Assembly (NCBI GenBank): GCA_036823295.1
Contig: DAISGD010000022.1
Span: 1 to 45,868 of the forward strand
Reading direction: 5' to 3'
DNA length: 45,868 nt
DNA from: UBA4742 sp002403895
Lineage (GTDB): Bacteria > Actinomycetota > Acidimicrobiia > Acidimicrobiales > Acidimicrobilacustridaceae
Positions within the stretch are counted from its first letter, which is position 1. Each line of letters opens with the position of its first letter. Under the pieces are notes generated by a model. The model was not told the DNA's origin. It searched no databases and was given only the letters and a program-made list of their open reading frames with translations. Positions 16,296 to 25,155 of this stretch are shown here, piece by piece. A program made the translations under genes and the position numbers.

Positions 16296-17575
16296 CGGCG
16301 GCCGAACTCCCCCGCGGCGAGCGAGGCCCCGGCCAGGCTGGCCACCGACTCAGCCGGTGGGAACAGCTGACCATCGTGGCGCCACCCATCGAGCCGGTCA
16401 TCGGCCGGAGAGCGGCCCCGGGCCACCCAGCGGTCATTGAATGCCGCGACGAGGTCCTGCCGCGCCGTGGAGACGCCCGCGGTGGTGAGGGCTTGGCCGG
16501 CGAGGTCGAACAACCGGAGGGCACTGTGGGCCAGGGCGGGATGGCCGAGGCCAAGCTGGGCGGCGTCGACCCAGAGCCGCTCGGTGCCGGTCACCGCGTT
16601 GGAGATGTCATCGGCCAGTGCGTGGTCGCTGAGCAGGATGCACGTGACCGCCACCGCCACCTCCCAGGCCGGCGAGGGCAACGCGTCGAACATCCGCAGT
16701 TCCAGCCAACCCTTCGGTCGTACCGGAGGGAACAGGGTGGTGAGGTGGTATGAGAAGTCGTCGATGGTGGGGAATCCCAGCTCGTGCCCCTGAGTCAGCC
16801 ACTCGCCGAACCGCAACGGTTCCACCAAGGGAAGGCACTGGTCCTCGGCTTGGCGGATCAACATCACCCGCGCGTCGAGGGCGTAGCTGGACCAGGCATC
16901 GACGGGGTCGAGGTCGAGCGAGACGGGCGCGGCACGTGAGGGGTCGAGTGCCCACCACGCCCGGAGTCGGCTCGACTGCCAACCGCTTGGTTGTCCACCG
17001 GCGAAGGGTGAGTTGACAAAGCAGGCCAGCAGCGTGGGGGCCATACGGTTGGCCAGGGCCCACCGTTCGGCCGCCACCGGGCGGTCACCCAGCCCGACGT
17101 TGACCTGGATGGCGGCGGTGTTGCACATCATCGTGCGCCCGGCCGGCCCGAGCTGGTCGAAGTAGCGCTCCATAGCCTGATAGCGCGGCCCCAGGGCGAC
17201 GCGCTCGGGCGCGCGAATCGGGTCGGCGCCGAGGGCGATGAGTTCCACCTGGTTGGCCTCACACGCGGTGTCCAACACGGCCAGGTCTGCCTCGGCCGCG
17301 TCGCACAATTGGTCGATGGTGGGAAACGGCTCGCTGCTCAACTCGAGTTGGCCACCAGGCTCGAGCGTGATCCGACTCCCTCGCGGCAAGGGCGAGAGGG
17401 TGTCGATGAGCGACGTCGCCGCCGCGATGGGGAGGCGACGCTCGCGGCTGCCCTGGCTGGTGAGCCATTCCAACTCGACGCCCAGGCCATTGGGATCTCC
17501 GCACGGCTGGAACACGTGCTCGGCGACGTAGTCGCGGACATCGTTGGCGCGTAGCACCGGCCGGGTGGAGGACAT
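16292..17575 (-). CDS. egtA: Ergothioneine-pathway glutamate-cysteine ligase EgtA
   Basis: EgtA makes gamma-glutamylcysteine, the sulfur donor for EgtB. The 427-residue protein is a GCS2-family ligase: GLGVELEWLTSQGSRERRLP near the N-terminus, the ATP-site-like ITLEPGGQLELSSEPFPTI, MMCNTAAIQVNVGLG, and RPKGWLELRMFDALP near the C-terminus. The ATG at 17575 is chosen since it follows a TAG stop by 2 nt and gives a normal N-terminus; it has no Shine-Dalgarno of its own. A 31-codon ORF with a strong SD ends there, suggesting translational coupling. EgtA overlaps EgtB by 4 bp. An upstream start at 17608 in the same frame is possible but less likely. Confidence 0.92.
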   Translation of the reverse strand: MSSTRPVLRANDVRDYVAEHVFQPCGDPNGLGVELEWLTSQGSRERRLPIAAATSLIDTLSPLPRGSRITLEPGGQLELSSEPFPTIDQLCDAAEADLAVLDTACEANQVELIALGADPIRAPERVALGPRYQAMERYFDQLGPAGRTMMCNTAAIQVNVGLGDRPVAAERWALANRMAPTLLACFVNSPFAGGQPSGWQSSRLRAWWALDPSRAAPVSLDLDPVDAWSSYALDARVMLIRQAEDQCLPLVEPLRFGEWLTQGHELGFPTIDDFSYHLTTLFPPVRPKGWLELRMFDALPSPAWEVAVAVTCILLSDHALADDISNAVTGTERLWVDAAQLGLGHPALAHSALRLFDLAGQALTTAGVSTARQDLVAAFNDRWVARGRSPADDRLDGWRHDGQLFPPAESVASLAGASLAAGEFGRR

Positions 17576-17577
17576 GG

Positions 17578-17673
17578 CTAGCTGTGTCCGAACGACGCCT
17601 CGACCCATTCGGGGTCGCGCACCGCGGGAAAGAGCAGGCAGTCGTGAGGGAGCGAATGGCGCATCACCATCAT
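17578..17673 (-). CDS. 31-residue ORF directly upstream of egtA (candidate leader peptide)
   Basis: The minus strand reads AGGGGGA, then ATG-ATG-GTG-ATG, and stays open for 31 residues (starting MMVMRHSLPHDCLLFPAVRD and ending EWVEASFGHS). Its TAG ends 2 nt before the egtA ATG. Because egtA lacks its own ribosome-binding site while this ORF has one, the ORF probably delivers ribosomes to egtA. It contains one Cys and three His, the two amino acids whose derivatives are ergothioneine precursors, which is suggestive for a regulatory leader but could be chance. I recognise no family. The same frame is open upstream to about 17817. Confidence 0.45.
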   Translation of the reverse strand: MMVMRHSLPHDCLLFPAVRDPEWVEASFGHS

Positions 17674-17869
17674 GGTCCCCCTGTCGGCTCGTGTGGGTGT
17701 GGTCAGGTCAGACGAATTCGACGTCACGGTAGCGAGTCGGGCACCGACCCGCTCGTCAGGGTGATGATCCCTTGATCCGGCCGCACCGGGTGCTTGCGTG
17801 GGGTGATGACCGGCCATGGGTTCAGTCCTTGGCGGTGACCGGCTGTTACGCCTGTGGACAACTTTCCTG

Positions 17870-17902
17870 AACTTGATATGCTGAGTATCAACTTTCTTGA
17901 GT
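17870..17902 (+). promoter_or_regulatory. HAIR-type HspR operator upstream of clpB
   Basis: AACTTGATA-N7-TATCAACTT (17870-17894) is an inverted repeat symmetric at all but one arm position, with the 7-nt spacing of HspR sites. An exact HAIR half-site, CTTGAGT, follows at 17896-17902. A possible promoter, TGGACA (17855-17860), 16 nt, TATGCT (17877-17882), would be covered by it. The rest of the 340-bp gap between the egtA leader and clpB (17674-18012) shows no other gene; it holds only upstream sequence of the two divergent units. clpB is a classical HspR target. Confidence 0.8.
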
Positions 17903-18012
17903 AACCGAGCTTAGGACCTGCTCGTGGGCGAGAGGCCCGGGAGCGATCCCTGGGCCTCTGGCCGGCAATCTGCGATGCTCCTACCAACCACGATTTCCCG
18001 GAGAAACAACGC

Positions 18013-20496
18013 ATGGCGCTCGACCCGAACCGCTGGACCCTGAAGATGCAGGAGGCGTTCAACGTCGCCATCGAGCTGGCCCGTTCCAATGCCAATCCCG
18101 AGGTCACCCCTGACCACCTCCTGGTCGCGCTGTTAGGCCAGAGCGAGGGTGTCGTTCTCCCCATCCTCCAAAAGGTCGGGCAGGCGTCACCCCCCCTGCG
18201 CAACGCCGCCGAGGAAGCGCTCAGCCGCCTCCCGAAGGCCTACGGCAGCGACGCCCACCTGAGTCGCGACCTCACCGCTCTGCTCGACGCCGCCGACCAA
18301 GCCCGACGCGAGTTGCACGACGAGTACCTCTCGACCGAACACGTGCTGCTGGCCCTGCACGATCGTCTCGGCGTGAGCCATGAGGACCTGCTGGCCGCCT
18401 TGGCCGACGTGCGGGGCAGCCACCGGGTGACGTCCCAGAATCCCGAGGAGCAGTATCAGGCGCTCAAGAAGTACGGGCGTGATCTCACCGAGGCCGCCCG
18501 GGCCGGTGGCCTCGATCCCGTCATCGGACGGGACGAGGAGATCCGCCGGGTGATCCAGGTGCTGTCGCGGCGCACCAAGAACAACCCGGTGCTCATCGGT
18601 GACCCAGGGGTGGGCAAGACCGCCATCGTCGAGGGGCTGGCCCGTCGCATCGTCGAGGGCGACGTGCCTGAGAGCCTCAAGAACAAGCGCCTCATCTCTT
18701 TGGACCTATCGAGCATGGTGGCTGGCGCCAAGTACCGCGGCGAGTTCGAAGAGCGGCTCAAGGCCGTGCTCAAGGAGATCACCGACAGCGACGGCGAAGT
18801 CATCACGTTCATCGATGAGATGCACACCGTCGTCGGCGCCGGGGCCGGCGGGGAGGGTGCGATGGACGCCGGCAACATGCTCAAGCCCATGTTGGCGCGC
18901 GGCCAGTTGCGCATGATCGGGGCCACCACTCTCGACGAGTACCGCAAATACGTCGAGAAGGACCCGGCCCTCGAGCGGCGGTTCCAGCAGGTGTTCGTCG
19001 GCCAACCCTCGGTCGAAGACACCGTTGCCATCCTGCGTGGGCTCAAGGAGCGCTACGAGGTCCACCACGGGGTACGCATCCAAGACGCCGCCCTGGTGGC
19101 CGCGGCCGTACTGTCCGACCGATACCTGACCGGACGCTTCCTGCCCGACAAGGCCATCGACCTGATGGACGAAGCGGCCAGCAAGCTGCGCATCGAGATC
19201 GACTCGATGCCGACGGAGATCGACGTCGTCGAGCGCCGGATCCGTCAGCTGGAGATCGAGCGCGTGGCGCTGGCCAAGGAAACCGACATCGTGTCCGAGG
19301 AGCGGCTGGCCGCGCTGGACGAGGAGTTGGCGAACCTCCAGGAGCAGTCGGCCGCCATGAAGGCGCACTGGCAGGCGGAGAAGGACGCCATCGACACCAT
19401 CCGCGACCTGAAGGAGCAGCTCGAGTCGAAGCGGAGCGAGGTGGAACGCGAGAGCGACCTCGAGAAGGCGGCCGAGATCCGCTATGGGCAACTTCCCGAG
19501 CTCGAGCACCGCATCGACGACGCCACCAAGATCCTCGCCGAGCTGCAGGCCTCCCAGAAGATGCTCAAGGAGGAGGTTGACGAAGAAGACATCGCTGAGG
19601 TCGTCAGCAAATGGACGGGAGTTCCCGTTTCACGCCTGATGGAGGGCGAGATGCACAAGCTCGTCCGGCTGGAGGACGTGCTGCACGAGCGGCTGGTGGG
19701 CCAGGACGACGCGGTGCAGGCCGTCGCCAACGCCATCCGTCGCAGCCGGGCAGGACTGTCCGATCCCAATCGCCCCATCGGCAGCTTCTTGCTCATGGGA
19801 CCCACCGGCGTGGGAAAGACCGAGCTGGCTCGGTCGTTGGCCGACTTCCTGTTCGATGACGAGCGGGCCATGGTCCGCATCGACATGAGCGAGTACATGG
19901 AGAAGCACTCGGTCAGTCGGCTGATCGGCGCTCCTCCAGGCTATGTCGGCTACGACGAGGGTGGCCAGCTCACTGAAGCCATCCGTCGTCGGCCGTACGC
20001 GGTGGTGCTCCTCGACGAGATCGAGAAGGCGCATCCGGACGTGTTCAACGTCTTGTTGCAGCTGCTCGACGACGGCCGGCTCACCGATGGACGGGGTCGC
20101 ACCGTGGACTTCACCAACGTCGTCCTCATCATGACGTCGAACCTGCCCGGCGACCCCCGGGACTTCTTCAAGCCCGAGTTCATCAATCGGGTCGACGACA
20201 TCGTCCGATTCCGCGAGCTCACCGAAGAGGACCTTCGCCGGATTGTCGACCTCCAGTTGCACACGCTCGTACAGCGGGTGGCGGCGCGCCGCATCACCCT
20301 GTTGGTGACCGACGCGGCCAAGGGGGTCCTTGCTCACGAAGGCTTCGACCCGGCTTTCGGAGCCCGACCGCTGAAGCGGCTCATCCAGCGCGAGATCGGC
20401 GACACCCTGGCTCTGGCGATTCTCGAGGGCCGGTTCGGCGAGGGTGACACCGTGACGGTGGACGTTGGCGATGGGGACGAACTCGTGCTGCGCTGA
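18013..20496 (+). CDS. clpB: ATP-dependent disaggregase ClpB
   Basis: ClpB is a hexameric AAA+ machine that dissolves protein aggregates with DnaK. The 827-residue protein has the double N-domain repeat (residues 10-140), a first AAA+ module with Walker A GDPGVGKT (196-203) and VITFIDEMHTVVGAG, the coiled-coil middle domain (about 400-520), and a second module with Walker A GPTGVGKT (596-603), GAPPGYVGYDEGGQL and the arginine-finger segment PEFINRVDD. The stretch between sensor-1 (MTSNL) and PEFINR is only about 10 residues, shorter than in mycobacterial ClpB, but the conserved ends are intact. GGAGAAA precedes the ATG. An HspR-type operator lies about 110 bp upstream. Confidence 0.96.
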   Translation: MALDPNRWTLKMQEAFNVAIELARSNANPEVTPDHLLVALLGQSEGVVLPILQKVGQASPPLRNAAEEALSRLPKAYGSDAHLSRDLTALLDAADQARRELHDEYLSTEHVLLALHDRLGVSHEDLLAALADVRGSHRVTSQNPEEQYQALKKYGRDLTEAARAGGLDPVIGRDEEIRRVIQVLSRRTKNNPVLIGDPGVGKTAIVEGLARRIVEGDVPESLKNKRLISLDLSSMVAGAKYRGEFEERLKAVLKEITDSDGEVITFIDEMHTVVGAGAGGEGAMDAGNMLKPMLARGQLRMIGATTLDEYRKYVEKDPALERRFQQVFVGQPSVEDTVAILRGLKERYEVHHGVRIQDAALVAAAVLSDRYLTGRFLPDKAIDLMDEAASKLRIEIDSMPTEIDVVERRIRQLEIERVALAKETDIVSEERLAALDEELANLQEQSAAMKAHWQAEKDAIDTIRDLKEQLESKRSEVERESDLEKAAEIRYGQLPELEHRIDDATKILAELQASQKMLKEEVDEEDIAEVVSKWTGVPVSRLMEGEMHKLVRLEDVLHERLVGQDDAVQAVANAIRRSRAGLSDPNRPIGSFLLMGPTGVGKTELARSLADFLFDDERAMVRIDMSEYMEKHSVSRLIGAPPGYVGYDEGGQLTEAIRRRPYAVVLLDEIEKAHPDVFNVLLQLLDDGRLTDGRGRTVDFTNVVLIMTSNLPGDPRDFFKPEFINRVDDIVRFRELTEEDLRRIVDLQLHTLVQRVAARRITLLVTDAAKGVLAHEGFDPAFGARPLKRLIQREIGDTLALAILEGRFGEGDTVTVDVGDGDELVLR

Positions 20497-20544
20497 ACTG
20501 ACGACGGAGACTCTGGTCGTTCCTGGTGTGCCCGGGCCGGGAGC

Positions 20545-21687
20545 TCAGCCCGACGTCGCGGCCTGTGGGTCGAAGGTGGGTTCGGAGAGCCGCCCAGCCG
20601 GCTCGAGCCGCCGCTTGAGACGTAGGAACGGTTGCTCGACGAGGAAGAAGCTGGCGACTGCCATGGCCAGGCTGGCCGCCAGGCGTACCAGCGTCAGCGG
20701 AACGAAGCCCCAGTGGAGCCGCCCTCCGTTGAGGACGAGGAACACGGGCCAGTGCCACAGGTACAACCCGTAAGAAATGCGCCCAAGGGCGACGAGCGGG
20801 ACGGCGCGCAGCGGCGCCGTGGTGAGTCCCCCGGCGTAGATGTCGACGATGACCACCGCGGCGACGGCGATGAACAGGGGATAGATCCAGGAGTAGAGCC
20901 CGGCGCTGGCGAGGCCGATCCGGGCTCCCATGATCACCATGGCGACGAGCGCGATCGGTCCCAACCAACGAGCCAACCGAGCGGTGACGGCGCCGGGCAT
21001 CCGGGGCCACAGGAGCGTGAGCGTGGCCAGAGCACACCCGAGGAGGAGCCCGTCGGCGTGGGTGTCGAGCCCGTAGTAGACGCGATGGGCCACGGTGCCG
21101 TCGTGCCACCACAGGCCGCGCAGCACGGCCGAGGCCACCGTGCCCGCCACCGCCGCGCCCAGCACCGCCCACCGCCCGCCGATCCGATGGGCAACGATCA
21201 CGACCAGGGGCCAGAGGACATAGAACTGTTCCTCGATGCTGAGGGACCACGTGTGGTCCAACAGTCCGAAAGGCGGGACCTGCGACAGGGCCTGCGCCCA
21301 GTTCATCCGATACGTGGCCGTCACTGCCACGTCGTGCCAGGTCTGGGAGGCCTGCTCGGCGTTCAACCAACCGTTGGCGTAGATGGCCACGGCTATCGAG
21401 ACCACGACCAGGGCCGGAAAGAGGCGCAGCACCCGGCGGAGGTAGAAGCGGCCGAGCGCGGTACGCCCGGTCGCCTGACGTTCCTCGAGCAGCAGGCGGG
21501 TGATGAGGAAACCGCTGAGGACGAAGAAGACGTCCACCCCGAGGTAGCCACCCCGCGCCCAGGACACGTTGGCGTGGAACAACACCACGAGCACTACCGC
21601 GACCGCACGCAGGCCGTCGAAGGCGGGCCGATAGCCGAGGCGTCCTGATCCGATGGCCGGACAGTACCCGCTGAACGGGCAGGTCAA
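20545..21687 (-). CDS. Membrane acyltransferase, OafA/AT3 family
   Basis: This 380-residue integral membrane protein belongs to Acyltransferase_3 (PF01757), whose members O-acylate envelope polysaccharides or glycolipids. It begins YRPAFDGLRAVAVVLVVLFH with the conserved histidine, then GGYLGVDVFFVLSGFLITRL and FYLRRVLRLFPAL. HTWSLSIEEQFYVLWPLVV is the second family hallmark. About ten transmembrane segments follow, ending in SYGLYLWHWPVFL and the LVEQPFLRLKRR tail. There is no SGNH domain. The start is TTG at 21687, only 23 bp from the divergent start at 21711; a later start is possible because no ATG is nearby. It converges on clpB with 48 bp between stops. The acceptor is unknown. Confidence 0.88.
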   Translation of the reverse strand: MTCPFSGYCPAIGSGRLGYRPAFDGLRAVAVVLVVLFHANVSWARGGYLGVDVFFVLSGFLITRLLLEERQATGRTALGRFYLRRVLRLFPALVVVSIAVAIYANGWLNAEQASQTWHDVAVTATYRMNWAQALSQVPPFGLLDHTWSLSIEEQFYVLWPLVVIVAHRIGGRWAVLGAAVAGTVASAVLRGLWWHDGTVAHRVYYGLDTHADGLLLGCALATLTLLWPRMPGAVTARLARWLGPIALVAMVIMGARIGLASAGLYSWIYPLFIAVAAVVIVDIYAGGLTTAPLRAVPLVALGRISYGLYLWHWPVFLVLNGGRLHWGFVPLTLVRLAASLAMAVASFFLVEQPFLRLKRRLEPAGRLSEPTFDPQAATSG

Positions 21688-21698
21688 GGCACCCCGGC

Positions 21699-21704
21699 TA
21701 ACCT
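21699..21704 (+). promoter_or_regulatory. Leaderless-type -10 box of the AT3-SGNH gene
   Basis: TAACCT lies 6 nt before the GTG at 21711, with no ribosome-binding site. It sits inside the 23-bp gap between the divergent starts of the two acyltransferase genes. Confidence 0.45.
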
Positions 21705-21710
21705 CTGCGC

Positions 21711-23792
21711 GTGTCCGTGGGAGCTCCGACGATCGAACGCGCCGAGGAGCCGGTGGCCCTCGCCGGGGGGGATGTCGGCGCGCCCGACAAGCGGGCCATC
21801 CCGTTCTTGCCCGGTCTCGAGGGGCTGCGGGGTATTGCCCTGGTGGCGGTGTTGTTCTTCCATGGCGGGTTCAGCTGGGCCAAGGGTGGGTTCCTCGGAG
21901 TCTCGACCTTCTTCACCTTGTCGGGCTTCCTGATCACCCTGCTGTTGATCTGGGAGTTCTCCTCGCACGGACGGATCGACCTGCGCAACTTTTGGGGCCG
22001 CCGCTACCGCAGGCTCATGCCGGCATCGCTGTTGTGCCTGGCCGGCGTCATCGTGTTCGGCTGGCTGGTGGCCACGCCCGGTCAGGTGGCCAACCTGCGA
22101 GGTGATGTCCTGGCATCGCTGTTCTACGTCGCCAACTGGCGCTTCATCCTCACCCAGCAGTCCTACTCCCAGCTCTTCGCCGCACCATCGCCGGTGCTGC
22201 ATTTCTGGTCGCTGGCCATCGAGGAGCAGTTCTACCTGGTGTTCCCACTGGTGGTGGCGGGCGTGCTGGCCGTTGCCCGAGGGTCGCGGCGCATCCTCGG
22301 CGTGGTCCTGGTGGTTGCTGCCGCCGGCTCGCTAGGGCTCATGTGGGTCCTCTACACCCCGGGCCAGGATCCGTCCCGCGTCTACTACAGCACCGGTACG
22401 AGAGCATTCGAGCTGTTGCTCGGGGCGCTGCTGGCCATCGTGTTGTCCCACCCGGCCGGCTTGGTCCTCCGGATCCCCCGCTGGGCGTGGGCCACCGCGG
22501 GAGCCGCCGGCGCGGTGGTGACCCTGGCCATGTGGACCAGCACGACCCAGACCGATTCGTGGCTCTATCGAGGCGGGCTGGCGGGCTACGCCCTGATGTC
22601 GTGTCTGGTCATCGTGGCGGCCATCCGCCGGGGACCGATCCGCTCGGTGCTGTCGGTCCGCCCGCTGCGCTGGCTGGGGGCGATCTCCTATGGCGCCTAT
22701 CTCTTCCATTGGCCGATCTTCCTGTGGCTGACCCCGACGCGGACCCATCTCACCCCGTGGCCGCTGTTCGGCCTGCGGGTCGCCCTGACGCTAGGCCTCG
22801 CTGCGGCTTCGGCCTGGCTCCTGGAGAACCCCATCCGGCTCCGGGTCCGGCCCAAGCGCTGCCGTCCCTCTGTGCTGAGTGCGGTGGCGGCCGGCGCCAT
22901 CATCGTGGGCCTGATCGCCGTGACCCCTTCACGATCGGCGGACGACGTCATCGACTTCGGCACGGTGGCGAGCCCGGCGCTGCCCCTCCCGGTCGCATCC
23001 GAGGACTCGACCACCACCGTGTCGGTGGCGCCCAGTGCCACCATCGGGGATTCGCCCAACCTCCCGCCCAGAACGACGGTCGCTCCGGGCGAAACGCCCC
23101 GGGTGCTCATCCTCGGCGATTCCTCCGCGTTCACACTGGGCGGAGGAGTCGAGAAGTGGGGTCGGACGAGTGGCCAGTTGGAGGTGTGGGACGCCGGCAA
23201 GCTCGGCTGCAGCGTCGGTCGGGGCGGCCTGATCCGCTACCTGGGACAAGAGCGGCCGGTGCACGACTACTGCGACTGGACCACGGACTACCCGCAACAG
23301 ATCGCCCCCATCCGCCCTCAGGTGATCATGGTGATGTTCGGCACCTGGGACGTGGTCGACCGCAAGATCCCCGGCGATGACCGGTGGCGCCACATCGGCG
23401 ATCCGGTCTACGACAGCTTCCTCCGCTCCGAGATCTCGTCGGTCATCGACACGGTGGCGGCCAGCGGGGCCACGTTGGTGTGGTTCACCCACCCCCACAT
23501 CCAGGCCGGGGTCACCGAAGGCCTGGCCGAGAACGCCCCCGAGAACGACCCGGCCCGCATTGACATGCTGAACGACCTGGTTCGCGGCGTCGTCGCCCTC
23601 AAGAGTCGGGCGGTCATGGTCGACCTCGAGGCCCACATGCGCTCGACCCCCGAGGGGGAGATGAACCTCGACGAGCGGCCCGACGGCATCCACTGGACGC
23701 CGAAGTCGTCGTACAAACTGGCCCCCTGGGTGGGCCAGACGCTCGAGGCGATCGCGCGGGGAACCACCCCGCCCCCGGTGACCGGTGGCTGA
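21711..23792 (+). CDS. Acyltransferase-SGNH fusion for envelope glycan O-acylation
   Basis: This 693-residue protein joins an N-terminal AT3 membrane domain (about residues 30-390) to an extracellular SGNH-hydrolase-like domain (about 460-690). The AT3 part has PGLEGLRGIALVAVLFFHGG, FLGVSTFFTLSGFLITLLL, FWSLAIEEQFYLVFPLVV and SYGAYLFHWPIFLWL. The SGNH part has the nucleophile motif VLILGDSSAFTLGGG, a mid-domain VIMVMFGTWDVVD and the catalytic DGIHWTPKSSYKL (Asp and His). A Thr/Ser/Pro linker separates them. Such fusions move an acyl group across the membrane and onto a glycan. It overlaps the following glycosyltransferase by 8 bp, so the two probably act on the same polymer. The substrate is unknown. 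Confidence 0.88.
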   Translation: MSVGAPTIERAEEPVALAGGDVGAPDKRAIPFLPGLEGLRGIALVAVLFFHGGFSWAKGGFLGVSTFFTLSGFLITLLLIWEFSSHGRIDLRNFWGRRYRRLMPASLLCLAGVIVFGWLVATPGQVANLRGDVLASLFYVANWRFILTQQSYSQLFAAPSPVLHFWSLAIEEQFYLVFPLVVAGVLAVARGSRRILGVVLVVAAAGSLGLMWVLYTPGQDPSRVYYSTGTRAFELLLGALLAIVLSHPAGLVLRIPRWAWATAGAAGAVVTLAMWTSTTQTDSWLYRGGLAGYALMSCLVIVAAIRRGPIRSVLSVRPLRWLGAISYGAYLFHWPIFLWLTPTRTHLTPWPLFGLRVALTLGLAAASAWLLENPIRLRVRPKRCRPSVLSAVAAGAIIVGLIAVTPSRSADDVIDFGTVASPALPLPVASEDSTTTVSVAPSATIGDSPNLPPRTTVAPGETPRVLILGDSSAFTLGGGVEKWGRTSGQLEVWDAGKLGCSVGRGGLIRYLGQERPVHDYCDWTTDYPQQIAPIRPQVIMVMFGTWDVVDRKIPGDDRWRHIGDPVYDSFLRSEISSVIDTVAASGATLVWFTHPHIQAGVTEGLAENAPENDPARIDMLNDLVRGVVALKSRAVMVDLEAHMRSTPEGEMNLDERPDGIHWTPKSSYKLAPWVGQTLEAIARGTTPPPVTGG

Positions 23793-25155
23793 CGCCATTC
23801 CCGTCGAGCGGCCCGACGCGCCCGATCCCGACATCGCCCCGCCGGCTCGTTCTCGTTGGTTCGCCGTCTCCCTGGTGGCGGTGACCGTCGCGGGGTTGGC
23901 GTTGCGGGTCGCCTACGTGTGGTTCTCGCGCCGCCATGCGGTGTTCGGCGGCGACCCGCTCTACTACCACTCGGGGGCGGAGCTGCTGGCCCGCGGCGAC
24001 GGGTTCATCAACCCCTATGCCTACGTCGGCCACCGCACGGTGCAGGCCGCCGACCATCCTCCGCTGTACCTCATGTACCTGGCCGTGTTCTCCCTGTTCG
24101 GGATGACCTCGATCACCTGGCATTTGTTGGCCTCAGCGCTTCTGGGTACGGCGTCCATCGTCGTCGCCGGCCTGGTGGGGCGGGAGGTCGCCGGTCCCCG
24201 CGCCGGCATCGTGGCCGCCGTCGTCGTCGCCTTCTATCCCAATACCTGGCGCTACGACGGCATGTTGCTGTCCGAGACCATGGTCATCTTCGTGGTGCTC
24301 GTGACCCTGTGGGTGGCCTACCGCTACTGGCATCGACCGTCGATCGGCCGGCTCGCCGTGGTCGGCCTCGCCGTCGGGCTGGGCACGTTGGCCCGCTCCG
24401 AACTGATCTTGCTGACCATCTTCTTGATCCTGCCGCTGGCGTTGTTGGTGCAGGATCGCTCCTGGGGTGAACGGCTCCGCTTGCTCGCCATCGGAGCGCT
24501 GGGGTTCCTGGCCGTGGTCGGGCCCTGGGTCGTGTTCAACCTGGTGAGGTTCGACCACACGGTGGTCCTATCCGAGAACCTGGGCGGGACGCTCGCTACG
24601 TCGAACTGCGACGAGGTCTACTACGGGGACAAACTCGGCTTCTGGCACTACCCGTGCGGGGACCAGATCCTCGCCAACCACGGCATCGGTCCCTACGAGT
24701 TCAAAGGGGCCAGTGACCGCTACCTTCGCCAGGATGCCATCGCTTACATCCGGAGCCACGCCAGTCGCGTGCCGGTGGTGATCGCCGCTCGCGTGGGACG
24801 GATCACCGGGGTGTTCCGCCCCCGCCAGCAAGCGAGCTTCGACATCTACCTCGAGAACTTCCCGAAGTGGGTGTCCGATCTCGGCCTGTGGACGTACTAC
24901 CCGATGGTGGTCGGGGCGGTCATCGGCGGGGTGATCCTGCGCCGCCGGCGCGAAGCCGTCTTCCCCCTGCTGGCGGCCATCTTCACTGTGCTGGCCACCT
25001 GCGCGTTGTTCTACGCCGCCACCCGCTTTCGGGCTACCGCCGAGCCGGCCTTGTGCCTGTTGGCGGCGGTGGCGCTCGACGCCGCCATCGGCGCGGTGGT
25101 GCGCCGGCGCCAGGCCGACCCGGTGCCGACGGGCATGTCGGCGGTGCCGGCGTGA
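23785..25155 (+). CDS. Membrane glycosyltransferase, GT39/ArnT-PMT-like
   Basis: This 456-residue polytopic protein resembles the PMT/ArnT superfamily of lipid-phosphosugar-dependent glycosyltransferases. After a Pro-rich cytoplasmic start (DAPDPDIAPPARSRW) comes the first helix and then the first extracytoplasmic loop with FGGDPLYYHSGAELLARGDG, where the acidic residue typical of the family lies. DHPPLYLMYLAVFSLFGM and LVGREVAGPRAGIVAAVVVA are family-like. About ten helices follow, with a loop containing NLGGTLATSNCDEVYYGDKL. The GTG start at 23785 overlaps the previous gene by 8 bp. It is paired with a related gene overlapping by 4 bp. Donor and acceptor are unknown. Confidence 0.8.
   Translation: MADAIPVERPDAPDPDIAPPARSRWFAVSLVAVTVAGLALRVAYVWFSRRHAVFGGDPLYYHSGAELLARGDGFINPYAYVGHRTVQAADHPPLYLMYLAVFSLFGMTSITWHLLASALLGTASIVVAGLVGREVAGPRAGIVAAVVVAFYPNTWRYDGMLLSETMVIFVVLVTLWVAYRYWHRPSIGRLAVVGLAVGLGTLARSELILLTIFLILPLALLVQDRSWGERLRLLAIGALGFLAVVGPWVVFNLVRFDHTVVLSENLGGTLATSNCDEVYYGDKLGFWHYPCGDQILANHGIGPYEFKGASDRYLRQDAIAYIRSHASRVPVVIAARVGRITGVFRPRQQASFDIYLENFPKWVSDLGLWTYYPMVVGAVIGGVILRRRREAVFPLLAAIFTVLATCALFYAATRFRATAEPALCLLAAVALDAAIGAVVRRRQADPVPTGMSAVPA

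Noticed and set aside
17578..17817. 79-codon protein upstream of egtA
   Set aside because: The first 48 codons run through the region upstream and have no start signal. Only the last 31 codons have a ribosome-binding site, so only the short form is listed.
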